The notes: generated by a model from the letters alone, not told the origin. DNA of 64,000 nt from Jiangella alba (GCF_900106035.1 NZ_FNUC01000001.1:124001-188000); one strand, 5' to 3'; numbered from the stretch's first letter, positions 24,919 through 34,094 are shown. Numbers and translations are program-made.

Positions 24919-25881
24919 TCAGCGGTAGAGCGGCGCCCGGCCGGCCTGGCCGAACAGCACCATGCGCTCCTCCAGCAGCCGCTGCGCCGACTCGCGGCCG
25001 GCGGCGAGGTAGACCGCCGGGTCGACGCAGGCGGGATCGGCGGCGAGCGCCTCGCGGACGCCGGCGGTGTAGGCGAGGTAGTGGTCCATGCCCTGGTTGA
25101 TCTTGCGGACGCCCAGCTCGATCGCCCGCACCTTCTCCTCGTCCGCCACGCCCCACGACGACGGCACGGTGCCCCCGGCCGCGTTCACCCGGGACCGCAG
25201 CGGCGACGGCAGCGACGACGACCCGTGCAGGACGAGGTGGGTGGCGGGGACGACGGCGGCGATGGCGGCGACGAGGTCCAGCCGCAGCATCGGCCCGTCC
25301 GGCGGGGCGGAGAACTTGTACGCGCCGTGCGACGTGCCGACGGCGACGGCGAGCGCGTCGACCCCCGTCGCCGCGACGAACGCCGCCGCCTCGGACGGGT
25401 CGGCCAGCACGATCTCCGCGCGCGCCGTCCCGTCCTTGGAGCCGCCGATGGTGCCCAGCTCCCCCTCGACGGAGACGCCGCGCGCGTGCGCGTACGCCAC
25501 CACCTCCCGCGTCACCGCGACGTTCGCGGCGAACGACGCCGGACGGCCGGCCGCGTCCAGCGACCCGTCGATCATCACGCTGGTGAACCCCGCCGAGATC
25601 GCCCGCGCGCAGGTCTCGAACGTCGGCCCGTGGTCGAGGTGCAGCGCGACCGGCACCTCCGGGTACTCGTCGATCAGCCGGAGCAGCAGCCCCCAGAACA
25701 CCGTGTCGGACCCGGACGGGTGCGAGCCGGCCAGGGTCTCGACGATCACCGGCGAGTCGGTCGCGCGGGCCGCGTCCAGCACGGCCTGCGCCATGGTCAG
25801 GTCGGCGACGTTGAAGGCGCCCACGCCGAATCCGGCACCGGCGGCGACGTCGAGCAGGGTACGGTTCGTGACGAGCGTCAT
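24919..25881 (-). CDS. Class II fructose/tagatose-bisphosphate aldolase family protein (GatY/KbaY-like)
   Basis: 320 residues. Zinc-dependent aldolase with HLDHG (catalytic Asp and zinc His), VEGELGTIGG, LHGSSS and the phosphate-site KINQGMDHYL in place of the usual KINxxTD. It would cleave a ketose phosphate to DHAP plus an aldehyde. It is divergent from the LacI gene, 44 bp apart, and the sugar-import operon lies beyond LacI, so it is likely part of the same regulon. Exact substrate (tagatose-, fructose- or another phosphate) unknown. Confidence 0.85.
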   Translation of the reverse strand: MTLVTNRTLLDVAAGAGFGVGAFNVADLTMAQAVLDAARATDSPVIVETLAGSHPSGSDTVFWGLLLRLIDEYPEVPVALHLDHGPTFETCARAISAGFTSVMIDGSLDAAGRPASFAANVAVTREVVAYAHARGVSVEGELGTIGGSKDGTARAEIVLADPSEAAAFVAATGVDALAVAVGTSHGAYKFSAPPDGPMLRLDLVAAIAAVVPATHLVLHGSSSLPSPLRSRVNAAGGTVPSSWGVADEEKVRAIELGVRKINQGMDHYLAYTAGVREALAADPACVDPAVYLAAGRESAQRLLEERMVLFGQAGRAPLYR

Positions 25882-25925
25882 GGCAGCTCCGGGGACGTGA
25901 ATCGGGAGAAGACGGGGGCGGTGCA

Positions 25926-26978
25926 GTGGACGGTCCGCACGTGACGGGAGCCGGCGGGCGCACCCTGCGCCTGGCCGACATCGCGACCCGCGCGGGCGTG
26001 TCCGTCAAGACGGTGTCGCGGGTCATCAACGCCGAGCCGCACGTCGCCGCGGCCACCCGGCAGGCGGTCGAGGCCGCCATCGAGGAGCTCGGCGCCGGCG
26101 GCGAGGGCCGCCCGCGCGGGCGCAAGCGGCGCACGGGTGTCGTCGGGCTGATCTTCCCGGACGTGCGCAACGACTACTTCGCGGCGGTCAGCCGGGCGTT
26201 GCAGGAGCGGCTGGCCACCGTCAGCCCCACGCTGGTGTCCAGCGACTCCGACGACGACCTGCACATCGAGGAGGAGATCCTGCTGGCGTACCGCCGGCTC
26301 GAGGTCGACGGCCTGGTGATCTTCCCGACCGGCGCGCCGGGCCTGCCGGACTTCGCCCAGCAGATCCCGACCGTCGTCGTCGACCGCACGGTGCCGTCGG
26401 TGCGCGGGCTGGTCGACCACGTGCTGCCCGACAGCCGCCGGGCGGCGGAGTCGCTGACGCTGCACATGATCGAGCAGCACCACGTGCAGCGGGTCTGCCT
26501 GGTGGCCGGCAACCTCGGCGTGTCGACGCTGCGCAACCGGCACACCGCGTTCCACCGGGTGGTGGGCCGCACGGGGACGGAGAACCACGTGCTGGCCGGC
26601 CTGACGACGGCCGAGGAGGCCGAGACCGCCGCGTACGCGCTGTTCCGGACGCTGGAGCCGCCGTTCGGGGTGCTGTCGACGAACAGCCTGATGTTCTGGG
26701 GCGTGCTGTCGGCGGCGGTCCGGCTCGGGCTGAAGATCCCGTCCGACATCGTGCTGACGACGTTCGACCAGATCCCGGGCGTCGGCACCACCGGCATCGT
26801 CCCGACCAACGCGGTGGCGCCGGCGACGACGCTGGCGGCGCGGGTGGTGCAGCTGCTCACCGAGCGCATCAACAACCCGGGGCTGCCGCCGCGGCTGCTG
26901 GAGATCGACTACGACATCGCCTACGGCACCACCTGCGGCTGTATCCCGCTCGACGCCGCCCGCAACGTGCTCGGCTGA
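25926..26978 (+). CDS. LacI-family transcriptional regulator
   Basis: 350 residues. N-terminal HTH LADIATRAGVSVKTVSRVINAE (about 15-36), then a periplasmic-binding-protein-like sugar sensor (VVGLIFPDVRNDYFAAVSRAL). GTG start at 25926; a GTG at 25941 would remove five residues. It sits between a GatY-like aldolase gene (divergent) and an ABC/kinase/aldolase operon (convergent) and is their likely regulator. Confidence 0.9.
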   Translation: MDGPHVTGAGGRTLRLADIATRAGVSVKTVSRVINAEPHVAAATRQAVEAAIEELGAGGEGRPRGRKRRTGVVGLIFPDVRNDYFAAVSRALQERLATVSPTLVSSDSDDDLHIEEEILLAYRRLEVDGLVIFPTGAPGLPDFAQQIPTVVVDRTVPSVRGLVDHVLPDSRRAAESLTLHMIEQHHVQRVCLVAGNLGVSTLRNRHTAFHRVVGRTGTENHVLAGLTTAEEAETAAYALFRTLEPPFGVLSTNSLMFWGVLSAAVRLGLKIPSDIVLTTFDQIPGVGTTGIVPTNAVAPATTLAARVVQLLTERINNPGLPPRLLEIDYDIAYGTTCGCIPLDAARNVLG

Positions 26979-26989
26979 CGGCGCCGGCG

Positions 26990-27634
26990 TCACAGCGTGT
27001 GCGTGATGCCGAGCGAGGCGTAGTCGAGGACGATCGGGTCGGACGTGATCGCGCGGGCGTGCGTGAGCACCTTCGCCGCGCTCTCCACCGCGACCGTCGT
27101 CTTGAACGCGTCGCGCAGGTTCGGCCCGACGGTGAGCAGCCCGTGGTTGGCCCACACGACGGCGTTGCGGTCCTTCAGGTACTCGGCCATCTGGACGCCG
27201 AACTCGGTGGAGTTGCTCAGCGCGAACGGCATGATCGGCACGTCACCCTTGGTGTAGATGACCATGTTCACGAGAGCGCCGCGGATCGGCTCGCCGAGCA
27301 CGCCGAACACGTTGGCGAAGGTCGGCTCGGTGTGCACGATCGCCTGCACGTCCGGCCGCGCCGCGTACACCGCCAGGTGCACCGTCACCTCCGACGACGG
27401 CTGCAGCGGCCCGTCGACGACGTTGGCGTCCTCGTCGACGACGACGAGGTCGTCCGGGCTCATCCGGTCGTACTCGAGGTCGGTCGGGGTGATGAGGAAC
27501 GTCTCCGTGCCGGGGATGCGGACGCTGATGTTGCCCTGCGTGTTGAAGTTCAGGCCCAGTGCGACCGACTCCAGGCAGTAGGCGAGCACGCTCTCCCGGG
27601 CGGCCTGCAGGTCGAAGGTGTCGAGCGTGGTCAT
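26990..27634 (-). CDS. Class II aldolase/adducin family protein (L-fuculose-phosphate aldolase-like)
   Basis: 214 residues. FucA/AraD fold: GNISVR, SSEVTVHLAVY (active-site Glu), WANHGLLTVG (zinc His). The usual HxH zinc pair reads VHTEPTF, so the second His is Glu here. It would cleave a ketose-1-phosphate, the product of the FGGY kinase just upstream, whose stop overlaps its ATG. Last gene of the ABC operon; ends 12 bp from the convergent lacI stop. Confidence 0.85.
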   Translation of the reverse strand: MTTLDTFDLQAARESVLAYCLESVALGLNFNTQGNISVRIPGTETFLITPTDLEYDRMSPDDLVVVDEDANVVDGPLQPSSEVTVHLAVYAARPDVQAIVHTEPTFANVFGVLGEPIRGALVNMVIYTKGDVPIMPFALSNSTEFGVQMAEYLKDRNAVVWANHGLLTVGPNLRDAFKTTVAVESAAKVLTHARAITSDPIVLDYASLGITHTL

Positions 27635-29109
27635 GCGGTCTCCTCGAGAGCGGTGAACGAATCGTTGACGGTCCGCAGCAGCGGGTAGAGGCTGCCGAAG
27701 GTCTCGCGCTGGCGCGTGTACCAGGCGGTGTGCTCGGGTTCGGGCCGGGCGTCGTGCAGGACGGGGGGCGCGGGCAGTGCGCCGACGCCGTCGTGCACAC
27801 CGACGCCGACGGCGGCCAGCAGCGCGGCCCCGCGGCTGGACGCCTCCTTCGTGACGGCACGCAGCCGCAGCCCGGCGGCGTCGGCCCGGGCCTGCAGGGC
27901 GCTGTGGTTGGCCGACCCGCCGCCGACGGCGTACACGTCCGTGCCGGCGATGCCGCGCTCGGCCAGCGCGGCCCGGATCTTCGCCAGCTCGTACCCGGAT
28001 GCCTCGACGAACGCCCGCGCGACCTGCGCCGTCGTCGTCTCCAGCGTGAGCCCGAGCAGCGCGCCGCGGGCCTTCGGGTCGTTGTCGAGCGTGCCGGACC
28101 CGGCGAGGTACGGCAGGACGAGCAGCGCGGGCGGCGGCGTCGCCGTCAGGTCGAACAGCGACGCCCACGGGTCGACGCGGTCGTGGTGCACGAGCGAGGC
28201 GAACCAGTCCAGTGCCCACCCGCCCGCCGCGGTCCCGGCCAGCGTCACCCACAGGTCCGGCCCGACGGGGTACGTCGCCAGGCCGGTGCCCAGCAGCGTC
28301 GCCGGCCGCCGCGCCGTCCCGGCGGTGAGGCAGTCGCTGGAGCCGAAGGAGAACACCGACCGCTCCCCCGCCCGCCCACCGCCACCGAGGAACGCGGCGG
28401 CCTGGTCGTGCACCCCGGCGACGACCGGAGTGCCCGGACGCAGCCCGGTCGCCGCGGCCGCGTCCGCCGTCACCGCGCCGATCACCGTGCCGGCCGGGAC
28501 CGGCTCGGACAGCAGCGCCGCCGGGACGTCCAGCGCGCCGAGGATCTCGTCGGACCAGCGCCCGGCGCCCACGTCGTACGCGCCGGTCCGCGCGGCCATC
28601 GTCAGGTCGATCGCCGGGGCCGCGCCGAACCAGCCGGCCACGTGGTCGTCGACCGTCCGCACGGCCGCCGGGAGCGCGCCGCCGGGCAGCAGCTCGTGGA
28701 TCTTGTGCACCGAGAACATCGGGTGCAGCGGCTGGCCGGTGAGCCGCTGGACGTGCTCGTCGCCGAGCGCGGCCGCCAGCTTCTCCGCCGACGCCGCGCC
28801 GCGCTGGTCCATGCTCAGCGGCGCCGGCCCGAGCGCGGCGCCGTCCGGCCCGACCGGCACGATCGCCTCGCCGAGCGTCGCGAACGACAGCGCCTCGACC
28901 GGGTCCGCGACGACGGCCGGGTCCGCGACGACCTCGCCGACCAGCCGGACCACCGCGGCCCGGACGGCGTCGGCGTCGATCTCCGCGCGGCCGTGCGCCG
29001 GGCGGACGACCGCCGTGCGCTGCGAGCGCGCCGCCAGCTCGTGGCCGTCGGCGTCGTACGCCGCGACCCGCGAACCCGTCGTGCCGAGGTCGATGCCCAG
29101 GAAGCTCAC
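27631..29109 (-). CDS. FGGY-family carbohydrate kinase
   Basis: 492 residues of the FGGY (xylulokinase/fuculokinase-like) fold: N-terminal GIDLGTTGSRVAAY, SMDQRG, and C-terminal nucleotide region YAVGGGSANHSALQARADA with EASSRGAAL. Phosphorylates a ketose or polyol taken up by the adjacent transporter. GTG at 29109 overlaps the permease stop. With the class II aldolase it forms a kinase-aldolase route giving DHAP and an aldehyde; the sugar is not determined. Confidence 0.9.
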   Translation of the reverse strand: MSFLGIDLGTTGSRVAAYDADGHELAARSQRTAVVRPAHGRAEIDADAVRAAVVRLVGEVVADPAVVADPVEALSFATLGEAIVPVGPDGAALGPAPLSMDQRGAASAEKLAAALGDEHVQRLTGQPLHPMFSVHKIHELLPGGALPAAVRTVDDHVAGWFGAAPAIDLTMAARTGAYDVGAGRWSDEILGALDVPAALLSEPVPAGTVIGAVTADAAAATGLRPGTPVVAGVHDQAAAFLGGGGRAGERSVFSFGSSDCLTAGTARRPATLLGTGLATYPVGPDLWVTLAGTAAGGWALDWFASLVHHDRVDPWASLFDLTATPPPALLVLPYLAGSGTLDNDPKARGALLGLTLETTTAQVARAFVEASGYELAKIRAALAERGIAGTDVYAVGGGSANHSALQARADAAGLRLRAVTKEASSRGAALLAAVGVGVHDGVGALPAPPVLHDARPEPEHTAWYTRQRETFGSLYPLLRTVNDSFTALEETA

Positions 29110-29942
29110 TTGACCGACCCCGCCAGCCCGTTGACCAGATAGCGCTGCACCGACAGGTACACCACCACGATGGGCACGGAGATCAGCACCAGCACGGCGA
29201 ACAGCGCGCCCGGCTGGCTCAGGTAGATGCCGCGGTAGGCCAGCGGCACCAGCGTGAGCGGCTTGAGGTCGTTGTCGCCGATCGCGACCAGCGGCAGCAG
29301 GAAGTCGTTCCAGCTCATCATCAGCTGCCACACCACGACGACGGCGGCGGCCGCCTTGCCGAGCGGGAAGTAGATGCGCCAGAAGATCGTCCATGTCGAC
29401 GAGCCGTCCACCAGCGCCGCCTCGTACGTCTCGTCCGGGATGGCGAGGTAGGTGGTGCGGATCATGATGACGGCGAACGGCAGCCCCAGCGCGGTGTAGG
29501 CGAGCACGAGGCCGAGCAGGTTGTCGTACAGGCCGAGCCCCTGCAGGATCTTGAACATCGCCGTCACGACGCCGGCCATCGGCAGCACCAGCGCCAGGAT
29601 CAGGCCGACGAACACCACGCCCTTGAACGGCACCCGCAGCCGGGCCAGCGCGAACGCCGTCATCGACCCCAGCAGCAGCACCAGCACGATCGACGGCACC
29701 GACACCAGCAGGCTGTTCACCAGGTGCCGGCCGATCGGGTTGGTCTCGAAGATCGTCACGTAGTTGCGCAGCGTCGGCTCCTCGGGCACCAGCCCGAGCC
29801 CCGTCGTCGACGGGTTCGACGTCGGCAGCAGCGAGATGCCGATGACCATGACGACCGGGATCATCCACAGCACCACGAGCGGGCCGAGCACCCAGTGCGC
29901 CCAGCGCGGCGGCGCGTCCACGTCACGTATGCGGCGCCTCAT
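29106..29942 (-). CDS. Carbohydrate ABC transporter permease (MalG-like)
   Basis: 278 residues, six predicted helices, with the EAA loop ETYEAALVDGSSTWTIFWRIYFPLGKA. The ATG at 29942 overlaps the stop of the upstream permease and its stop overlaps the kinase start (GTGA). No ATPase in this operon, as with the other MalFG set. Confidence 0.92.
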   Translation of the reverse strand: MRRRIRDVDAPPRWAHWVLGPLVVLWMIPVVMVIGISLLPTSNPSTTGLGLVPEEPTLRNYVTIFETNPIGRHLVNSLLVSVPSIVLVLLLGSMTAFALARLRVPFKGVVFVGLILALVLPMAGVVTAMFKILQGLGLYDNLLGLVLAYTALGLPFAVIMIRTTYLAIPDETYEAALVDGSSTWTIFWRIYFPLGKAAAAVVVVWQLMMSWNDFLLPLVAIGDNDLKPLTLVPLAYRGIYLSQPGALFAVLVLISVPIVVVYLSVQRYLVNGLAGSVK

Positions 29943-30901
29943 GAGCGGTCTCCCGTGATGAAGCCGGAGCCGAACGTGCGCAGCATCGCCAGCGACGAGC
30001 CGACCGCGACGACCAGCAGGACGACCGCGATGGTGGCGCCGTAGCCGAACGACTGCAGCTGGAACGCCTGCTTGAACAGGTACGTCGGCATCAGCTCGGA
30101 CGCGTGGTTCGGGCCGCCCTCGGTGAGCACCCACACCAGCTCGAAGGTCTTCAGCGAGCCGATGATGCCGAGCAACAGCAGCGCCAGGTGCGTCGGCTTG
30201 AGCAGCGGCAGCACGATGCGGCGGATCAGCTGCCAGCCGGTCGCGCCGTCGATGCGGGCCGCCTCGACGACGCTGTGGTCGACCAACTGCAGCCCGGCGA
30301 GGTAGAAGAGCATCGAGAACCCCGTCCACATCCAGACGTTCACCACGATCACCGCGAAGATCGCCGTCGACGGGTCCGACAGGTACGACCGTGTCAGCAG
30401 GTCGATCCCGGTGGCGCGGCCGAGTTGCGCGAGCACGCCGTTGAACGGGTCCAGCAGCCGCTGCCACACGATGCCGACGACCACCGGCGACAGCACCGCC
30501 GGCAGGAAGAACAGCGTCCGGTACACCGTCCGGCCGCGCAGCCGGGTGTTCAGCAGCCAGGCCAGCGCGAAGCCGAGCACGGCCTGCGGGACGATCGTCA
30601 GCACGATCCAGAACGCCGAGTTCCGCAGCGTCGTGTGGAACGTCGGGTCGGCGAACAGGTCGCGGTAGTTGGCCAGGCCCACCGGGGTGCCGGTGCTGAC
30701 GCCGTCCCAGTCGAGCAGGCTGGACTGGACGTTGAAGGCGATCGGGTACACCACGAACACGGCGAACAGCACGACCGCCGGCGCGATGAAGCCCAGCGCC
30801 ACCAGGCGTTCGCGGGTGAGCCGGCCGGCCGGGTGGCGCCGGCCGGCCCCGGCGACCCGGGGGGTTCGGGTCGCCGGGACGTGGGACGTCGACGCGGCCA
30901 T
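29939..30901 (-). CDS. Carbohydrate ABC transporter permease (MalF-like)
   Basis: 320 residues with a basic N-terminal extension and six predicted helices; EAA loop SVVEAARIDGATGWQLIRRIVLPLLKP. The start ATG is shared with the TGA of the binding-protein gene (ATGA). Forms the translocation pore with the downstream permease. Confidence 0.92.
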   Translation of the reverse strand: MAASTSHVPATRTPRVAGAGRRHPAGRLTRERLVALGFIAPAVVLFAVFVVYPIAFNVQSSLLDWDGVSTGTPVGLANYRDLFADPTFHTTLRNSAFWIVLTIVPQAVLGFALAWLLNTRLRGRTVYRTLFFLPAVLSPVVVGIVWQRLLDPFNGVLAQLGRATGIDLLTRSYLSDPSTAIFAVIVVNVWMWTGFSMLFYLAGLQLVDHSVVEAARIDGATGWQLIRRIVLPLLKPTHLALLLLGIIGSLKTFELVWVLTEGGPNHASELMPTYLFKQAFQLQSFGYGATIAVVLLVVAVGSSLAMLRTFGSGFITGDRS

Positions 30902-32259
30902 CAGCCCTGCTGGTCCTGCACGGCCTGCACCGACTCGGCGGCCTGCTGCGGGGTCAGCTGACCGGCGGCGACGCCGGCGAGCGCGTCGGCGACGGCGGTG
31001 TCGATCTCCGGGCTCTCGAAGTACCGCGACCACTGCACGTTCGGCATCCAGTCCTGGGTGAGCTGGTTCCAGATCTGCTCCTGCTTGTCGCTGGTGAACT
31101 CCTCCGGGTCCAGTCCGGTCACCGCGGGCAGGTCGTTGAACGTGTTGATCAGCACCTGGCCGCCGTCGCCGGCGATCCAGTCGGTGAGCACCTCGCAGGC
31201 GAGGTCCGGGTTGGCCGCGTCGGCGGAGATGCCCAGCGCGACGTCGATGCCGCCGACCAGCTGCGACTCCGGTGCGCCGCCGGGCAGCGTCGGGAACAGG
31301 AACGGCTCGTAGCCGGACATGCCCTCGGACAGCGGCGCGATCTCCGTCTTCGACGGGTCGGACTGCTGGATCCACCAGGCGCCGAGCGGGATCATCGCCG
31401 CGTTGCCGGCCTCGAACTGGTTGACGCCGTTGGGGTACGAGTCGAGCGCGAGCGCGCCGTCCTGCGCGATGCCCTCGGTGAACAGCTTGCCCCAGTAGTC
31501 GAACGCCTCGACGATGCGCGCGTCCGTCCACGCGACCTCGCCGTTCTCGGCCTGGTAGACGCGGCCCGGCTCGAGGTTGTTGGCGATCTGCAGGAACACG
31601 ACGTTGCGCAGCCAGGCGTCCTTCGCCGGCAGCAGGAACGGCGCCGCCTCGCCGGCGTCACCGAGGGTCGCGACGGCCGCCTTCAGGTCGTCCCACGTCG
31701 CCGGCGGCTCGACCCCGGCAGCGTCGAGCAGCTCCGAGTTCGCCCACAGGTTCACCGTCTGCACCAGCAGCGGCAGCGCGTAGTAGTGCTCGTCGCCGTC
31801 GGGGTTGCCCATGCGGGCCTGCTCGAGGCCGACCGGGTGGAACCTGCTCTCCCAGTCGTCGCCCCAGGTGTCGGCCGCGCACTGCTCCAGCGGCATCAGC
31901 TTCTCGCGGTACTGCTGCGTCAGCGCGCCCGGCTGCAACCCGACGATGTCCGGCATCGTCCCCGACGACGCCCGCGTCTGCAGGTCGACGATGTACTCCG
32001 GGTAGTTGAAGATCGTCGAGTCGATGGTGACGTCCGGGTTCGCCTCGGTGAAGGTGTCGATCATCTGCCGCGTCGTCTGCTCGATCGGGCTCCAGGAGCG
32101 GAACGACACCGTCTGCGCGTCGCCGCCGCCGTCGGCGGACTCCTCGGGGTCGGCGCTGCCGGCGCAGGCCACCAGGGTGGCGCCCACGCAGAGCGCGATG
32201 CCGGCCTGGATGCCGCGGCGGCCTGCTCTCGGACGGCCTGCCATGGGTGGGAGCGTCAT
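30901..32259 (-). CDS. Sugar ABC transporter substrate-binding lipoprotein
   Basis: 452 residues. Signal peptide with lipobox LVAC (VGATLVACAGS, Cys about 30) and an acidic linker; family-1 extracellular solute-binding fold (TVSFRSWSPIEQTTRQMIDTF, MPDIVGLQPGAL). ATG at 32259 has GAGAGGACGGAAGCA upstream; the longer in-frame extension is only intergenic sequence. First gene of the kinase/aldolase sugar operon, preceded by a long TGTC/GACA-rich region. Confidence 0.9.
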   Translation of the reverse strand: MTLPPMAGRPRAGRRGIQAGIALCVGATLVACAGSADPEESADGGGDAQTVSFRSWSPIEQTTRQMIDTFTEANPDVTIDSTIFNYPEYIVDLQTRASSGTMPDIVGLQPGALTQQYREKLMPLEQCAADTWGDDWESRFHPVGLEQARMGNPDGDEHYYALPLLVQTVNLWANSELLDAAGVEPPATWDDLKAAVATLGDAGEAAPFLLPAKDAWLRNVVFLQIANNLEPGRVYQAENGEVAWTDARIVEAFDYWGKLFTEGIAQDGALALDSYPNGVNQFEAGNAAMIPLGAWWIQQSDPSKTEIAPLSEGMSGYEPFLFPTLPGGAPESQLVGGIDVALGISADAANPDLACEVLTDWIAGDGGQVLINTFNDLPAVTGLDPEEFTSDKQEQIWNQLTQDWMPNVQWSRYFESPEIDTAVADALAGVAAGQLTPQQAAESVQAVQDQQG

Positions 32260-32658
32260 TGCTTCCGTCCTCTCTGTGGGTCGGCTGCTGTGCTGCGAGG
32301 GCTGGCTGCTGCGGGCTGCCTGTCGTGGGCGGACCGGGGCTGGCCGCCAGTAGAGGCCGGGCCGCTGACCAGTGTCAACGCCGCGCCTCGCCGCTCGGGG
32401 CGGCGTCCTCATCGATGTCGGCCGATGCGGCTCCGGGCCGGGCGGACAGCGACTGTCCGCTGTCGCCGGGCTCGTTGTCCGGTCTCTGACAACGCGGCGG
32501 CCCGTGTCTGACACGCCCGGCCCGTCGTCCAGCGGCGGCACCGCTGCGCCGGGGCGGCGGCGGGTCGCTGACACCGGGCGTGCGGGTCGCTGTCCGAGAC
32601 CACCTCTCGTCCACCGTCGCACCGCCGGCCGGTCCGGAACGGCCCGGTTACAGTTTCG
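32260..32658. promoter_or_regulatory. 400-bp gene-free upstream region with repeated TGTC/GACA dyads
   Basis: No plausible gene. Between 32370 and 32610 TGTC or GACA occurs about ten times. Clear palindromes are GTTGTC (32474-32479) with GACAAC (32488-32493), and GTGTC-T-GACAC at 32504-32514. It probably holds the promoter of the sugar-binding-protein operon and several regulator sites, plausibly for the LacI protein at 25926. Confidence 0.45.
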
Positions 32659-33258
32659 TTAACGTGACCCGGCTCTCACCATGCGAGACGTTCTGCCCGG
32701 CAGCAGAATCCGCTCGAACAGCCGCGCCAGCCGGTCGGCGTCGAGCGGGGCGTCCGTGAGCAGCGCCAGCAGGCCGGCGCCGTCGAGGGTGGCGACGAAG
32801 GCGTCGACGGCGGCCGGGTCGTCGGTGTAGCGGCGGGCCAGCCGCGCCGTCCACGCGGGCCAGGCCAGCGCCGCCTCGCGCAAGGCCGGCCGGCGGGCGG
32901 CGTGGAGGAGCAGTTCGTACGAGCCGAGCCACGCCTCGCGGTCGGCGTTGAACGACGCGGCGAAGTAGTGGGCCAGCCCGGCCGGGGTGGAGGTGGCGGG
33001 CAGCGACTCGGCCAGCTCGTGGGCGAACTCCTCGGTGCACTCGACCAACGCGGCCACCAGCAGCTCCTCGATGGTGGCGAAATGGTAGGTGGCCAGCGAC
33101 TTCGATACGCCCGCCTCGGCCGCGACGGCGCGATGGGTCACGCCCTGCGGGCCGTCGCGGCTGACGACGCGCATGGCGGCGTCGAGGAGTCGCCGCCGGG
33201 TCTGGGCTCCGCGCGTGCGCCGGCCGTCCGCCGCCGCACGCGCGGGGTCAGTGGGCAC
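32659..33258 (-). CDS. TetR-family transcriptional regulator
   Basis: 199 residues. HTH with GVTHRAVAAEAGVSKSLATYHFATIEELL at about 39-67 preceded by a basic start. Its GTG start lies within the last codons of the SMR gene (11-bp overlap), giving an efflux pump-regulator operon. The palindrome TGGAC-AAAA-GTCCA upstream of the SMR gene is its likely operator, so it would repress its own operon. Confidence 0.9.
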   Translation of the reverse strand: MPTDPARAAADGRRTRGAQTRRRLLDAAMRVVSRDGPQGVTHRAVAAEAGVSKSLATYHFATIEELLVAALVECTEEFAHELAESLPATSTPAGLAHYFAASFNADREAWLGSYELLLHAARRPALREAALAWPAWTARLARRYTDDPAAVDAFVATLDGAGLLALLTDAPLDADRLARLFERILLPGRTSRMVRAGSR

Positions 33259-33571
33259 CGCCCAGCTCCAGCGCCAGGACCCCGCCGATGATCAGCGCGA
33301 TGCCGCCCACCTGCACCGTCGTCAACGACTCGCCGAGGAATGCCGCCCCGATCAGCGCCAGCAGCGCCACTCCGGCCGCCGCCCACACGCCGTACGCGAT
33401 GCCGACGCGCATGCCGCGGTCGAGCGCGAACGACAGCATGGCGAACGCCGTGAGATAGCCGACCACCAGCACGATGCTCGGCACCAGCTTGGTGAACCCT
33501 TCCGACGCCCGCAGCGCGAGCGTCGCCGTCACCTCCGCCACGATGGCGATCGCCAGGAACACCCAGGTCAT
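33248..33571 (-). CDS. Small multidrug resistance (SMR) family transporter
   Basis: 107 residues, four predicted transmembrane helices, with the conserved membrane Glu13 in AIVAEVTATLALRASEGF and the C-terminal GVALLALIGAAFLGESL helix. Proton-coupled export of cationic compounds or guanidinium-type molecules. ATG at 33571 chosen (GAGGACGTGGGT upstream). Co-transcribed with the TetR regulator. Confidence 0.93.
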   Translation of the reverse strand: MTWVFLAIAIVAEVTATLALRASEGFTKLVPSIVLVVGYLTAFAMLSFALDRGMRVGIAYGVWAAAGVALLALIGAAFLGESLTTVQVGGIALIIGGVLALELGGAH

Positions 33572-33598
33572 ACCCACGTCCTCACTCAAAAAACTTCC

Positions 33599-33612
33599 TG
33601 GACTTTTGTCCA
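33599..33612. promoter_or_regulatory. Palindromic TetR operator before SMR gene
   Basis: TGGAC-TTTT-GTCCA, a perfect 5-4-5 inverted repeat, 27 bp upstream of the SMR start and within an unusually AT-rich stretch (AAAAAACTT nearby). Position and symmetry fit the TetR regulator encoded in the same operon. Confidence 0.55.
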
Positions 33613-33643
33613 AGAACCAACATAGCGCACTACACTCGTCGGC

Positions 33644-34090
33644 ATGGCGCTCCGGACGCCCGCCGCCGTCGTCGCGGTCGTGCTGGTCGCCGGCTGCACC
33701 GGCGCCGATCCGGACGAGCCCGGCGCCACGCCGACGGCTGCCACCTCCGACTCCGCCGAGCTGTCCGAACCGGTCGCCGTGCGCGGCGTGATCACCCGCG
33801 CCGACGGCACGCCGGTCGCGGACGCGCTGGTCCAGCTGGTCGCCGAGCCGGCGGACGGGCCGACGGCCACCGGCGGGCCGGTCGCCGCGGCCCGGACCGG
33901 TGCGGACGGGGCGTACGAGCTGCGCATCGCGGCCGACCTGCGGGCGGCGCTGCCGGTGGACGACGCCGGGCTGGTCCGGTTCGCCGTCGTCGTCGACTCG
34001 CCGGACGGCATCGCCCGGACGTCCTGGACCGGGCCGGGCGCGCTGACCCACCCGCACACCGCCGACCTCGAGGTCCATCCGGCCGGCTGA
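33644..34090 (+). CDS. Lipoprotein with carboxypeptidase-regulatory-like domain
   Basis: 148 residues. Lipobox VLVAGC (Cys18) after a short hydrophobic signal; then VRGVITRADGTPVADALVQLVAEP...GADGAYELRIAA, the pattern of a transthyretin-like/CarboxypepD_reg beta-sandwich. Surface exposed; function unknown. Divergent from the SMR-tetR operon. Confidence 0.75.
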   Translation: MALRTPAAVVAVVLVAGCTGADPDEPGATPTAATSDSAELSEPVAVRGVITRADGTPVADALVQLVAEPADGPTATGGPVAAARTGADGAYELRIAADLRAALPVDDAGLVRFAVVVDSPDGIARTSWTGPGALTHPHTADLEVHPAG

Positions 34091-34094
34091 CCGG

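Noticed and set aside
32247-32662. Several 80-115 codon ORFs in the upstream region of the sugar operon
   Set aside because: All low complexity, overlapping each other on both strands, without ribosome sites or similarity to known domains.
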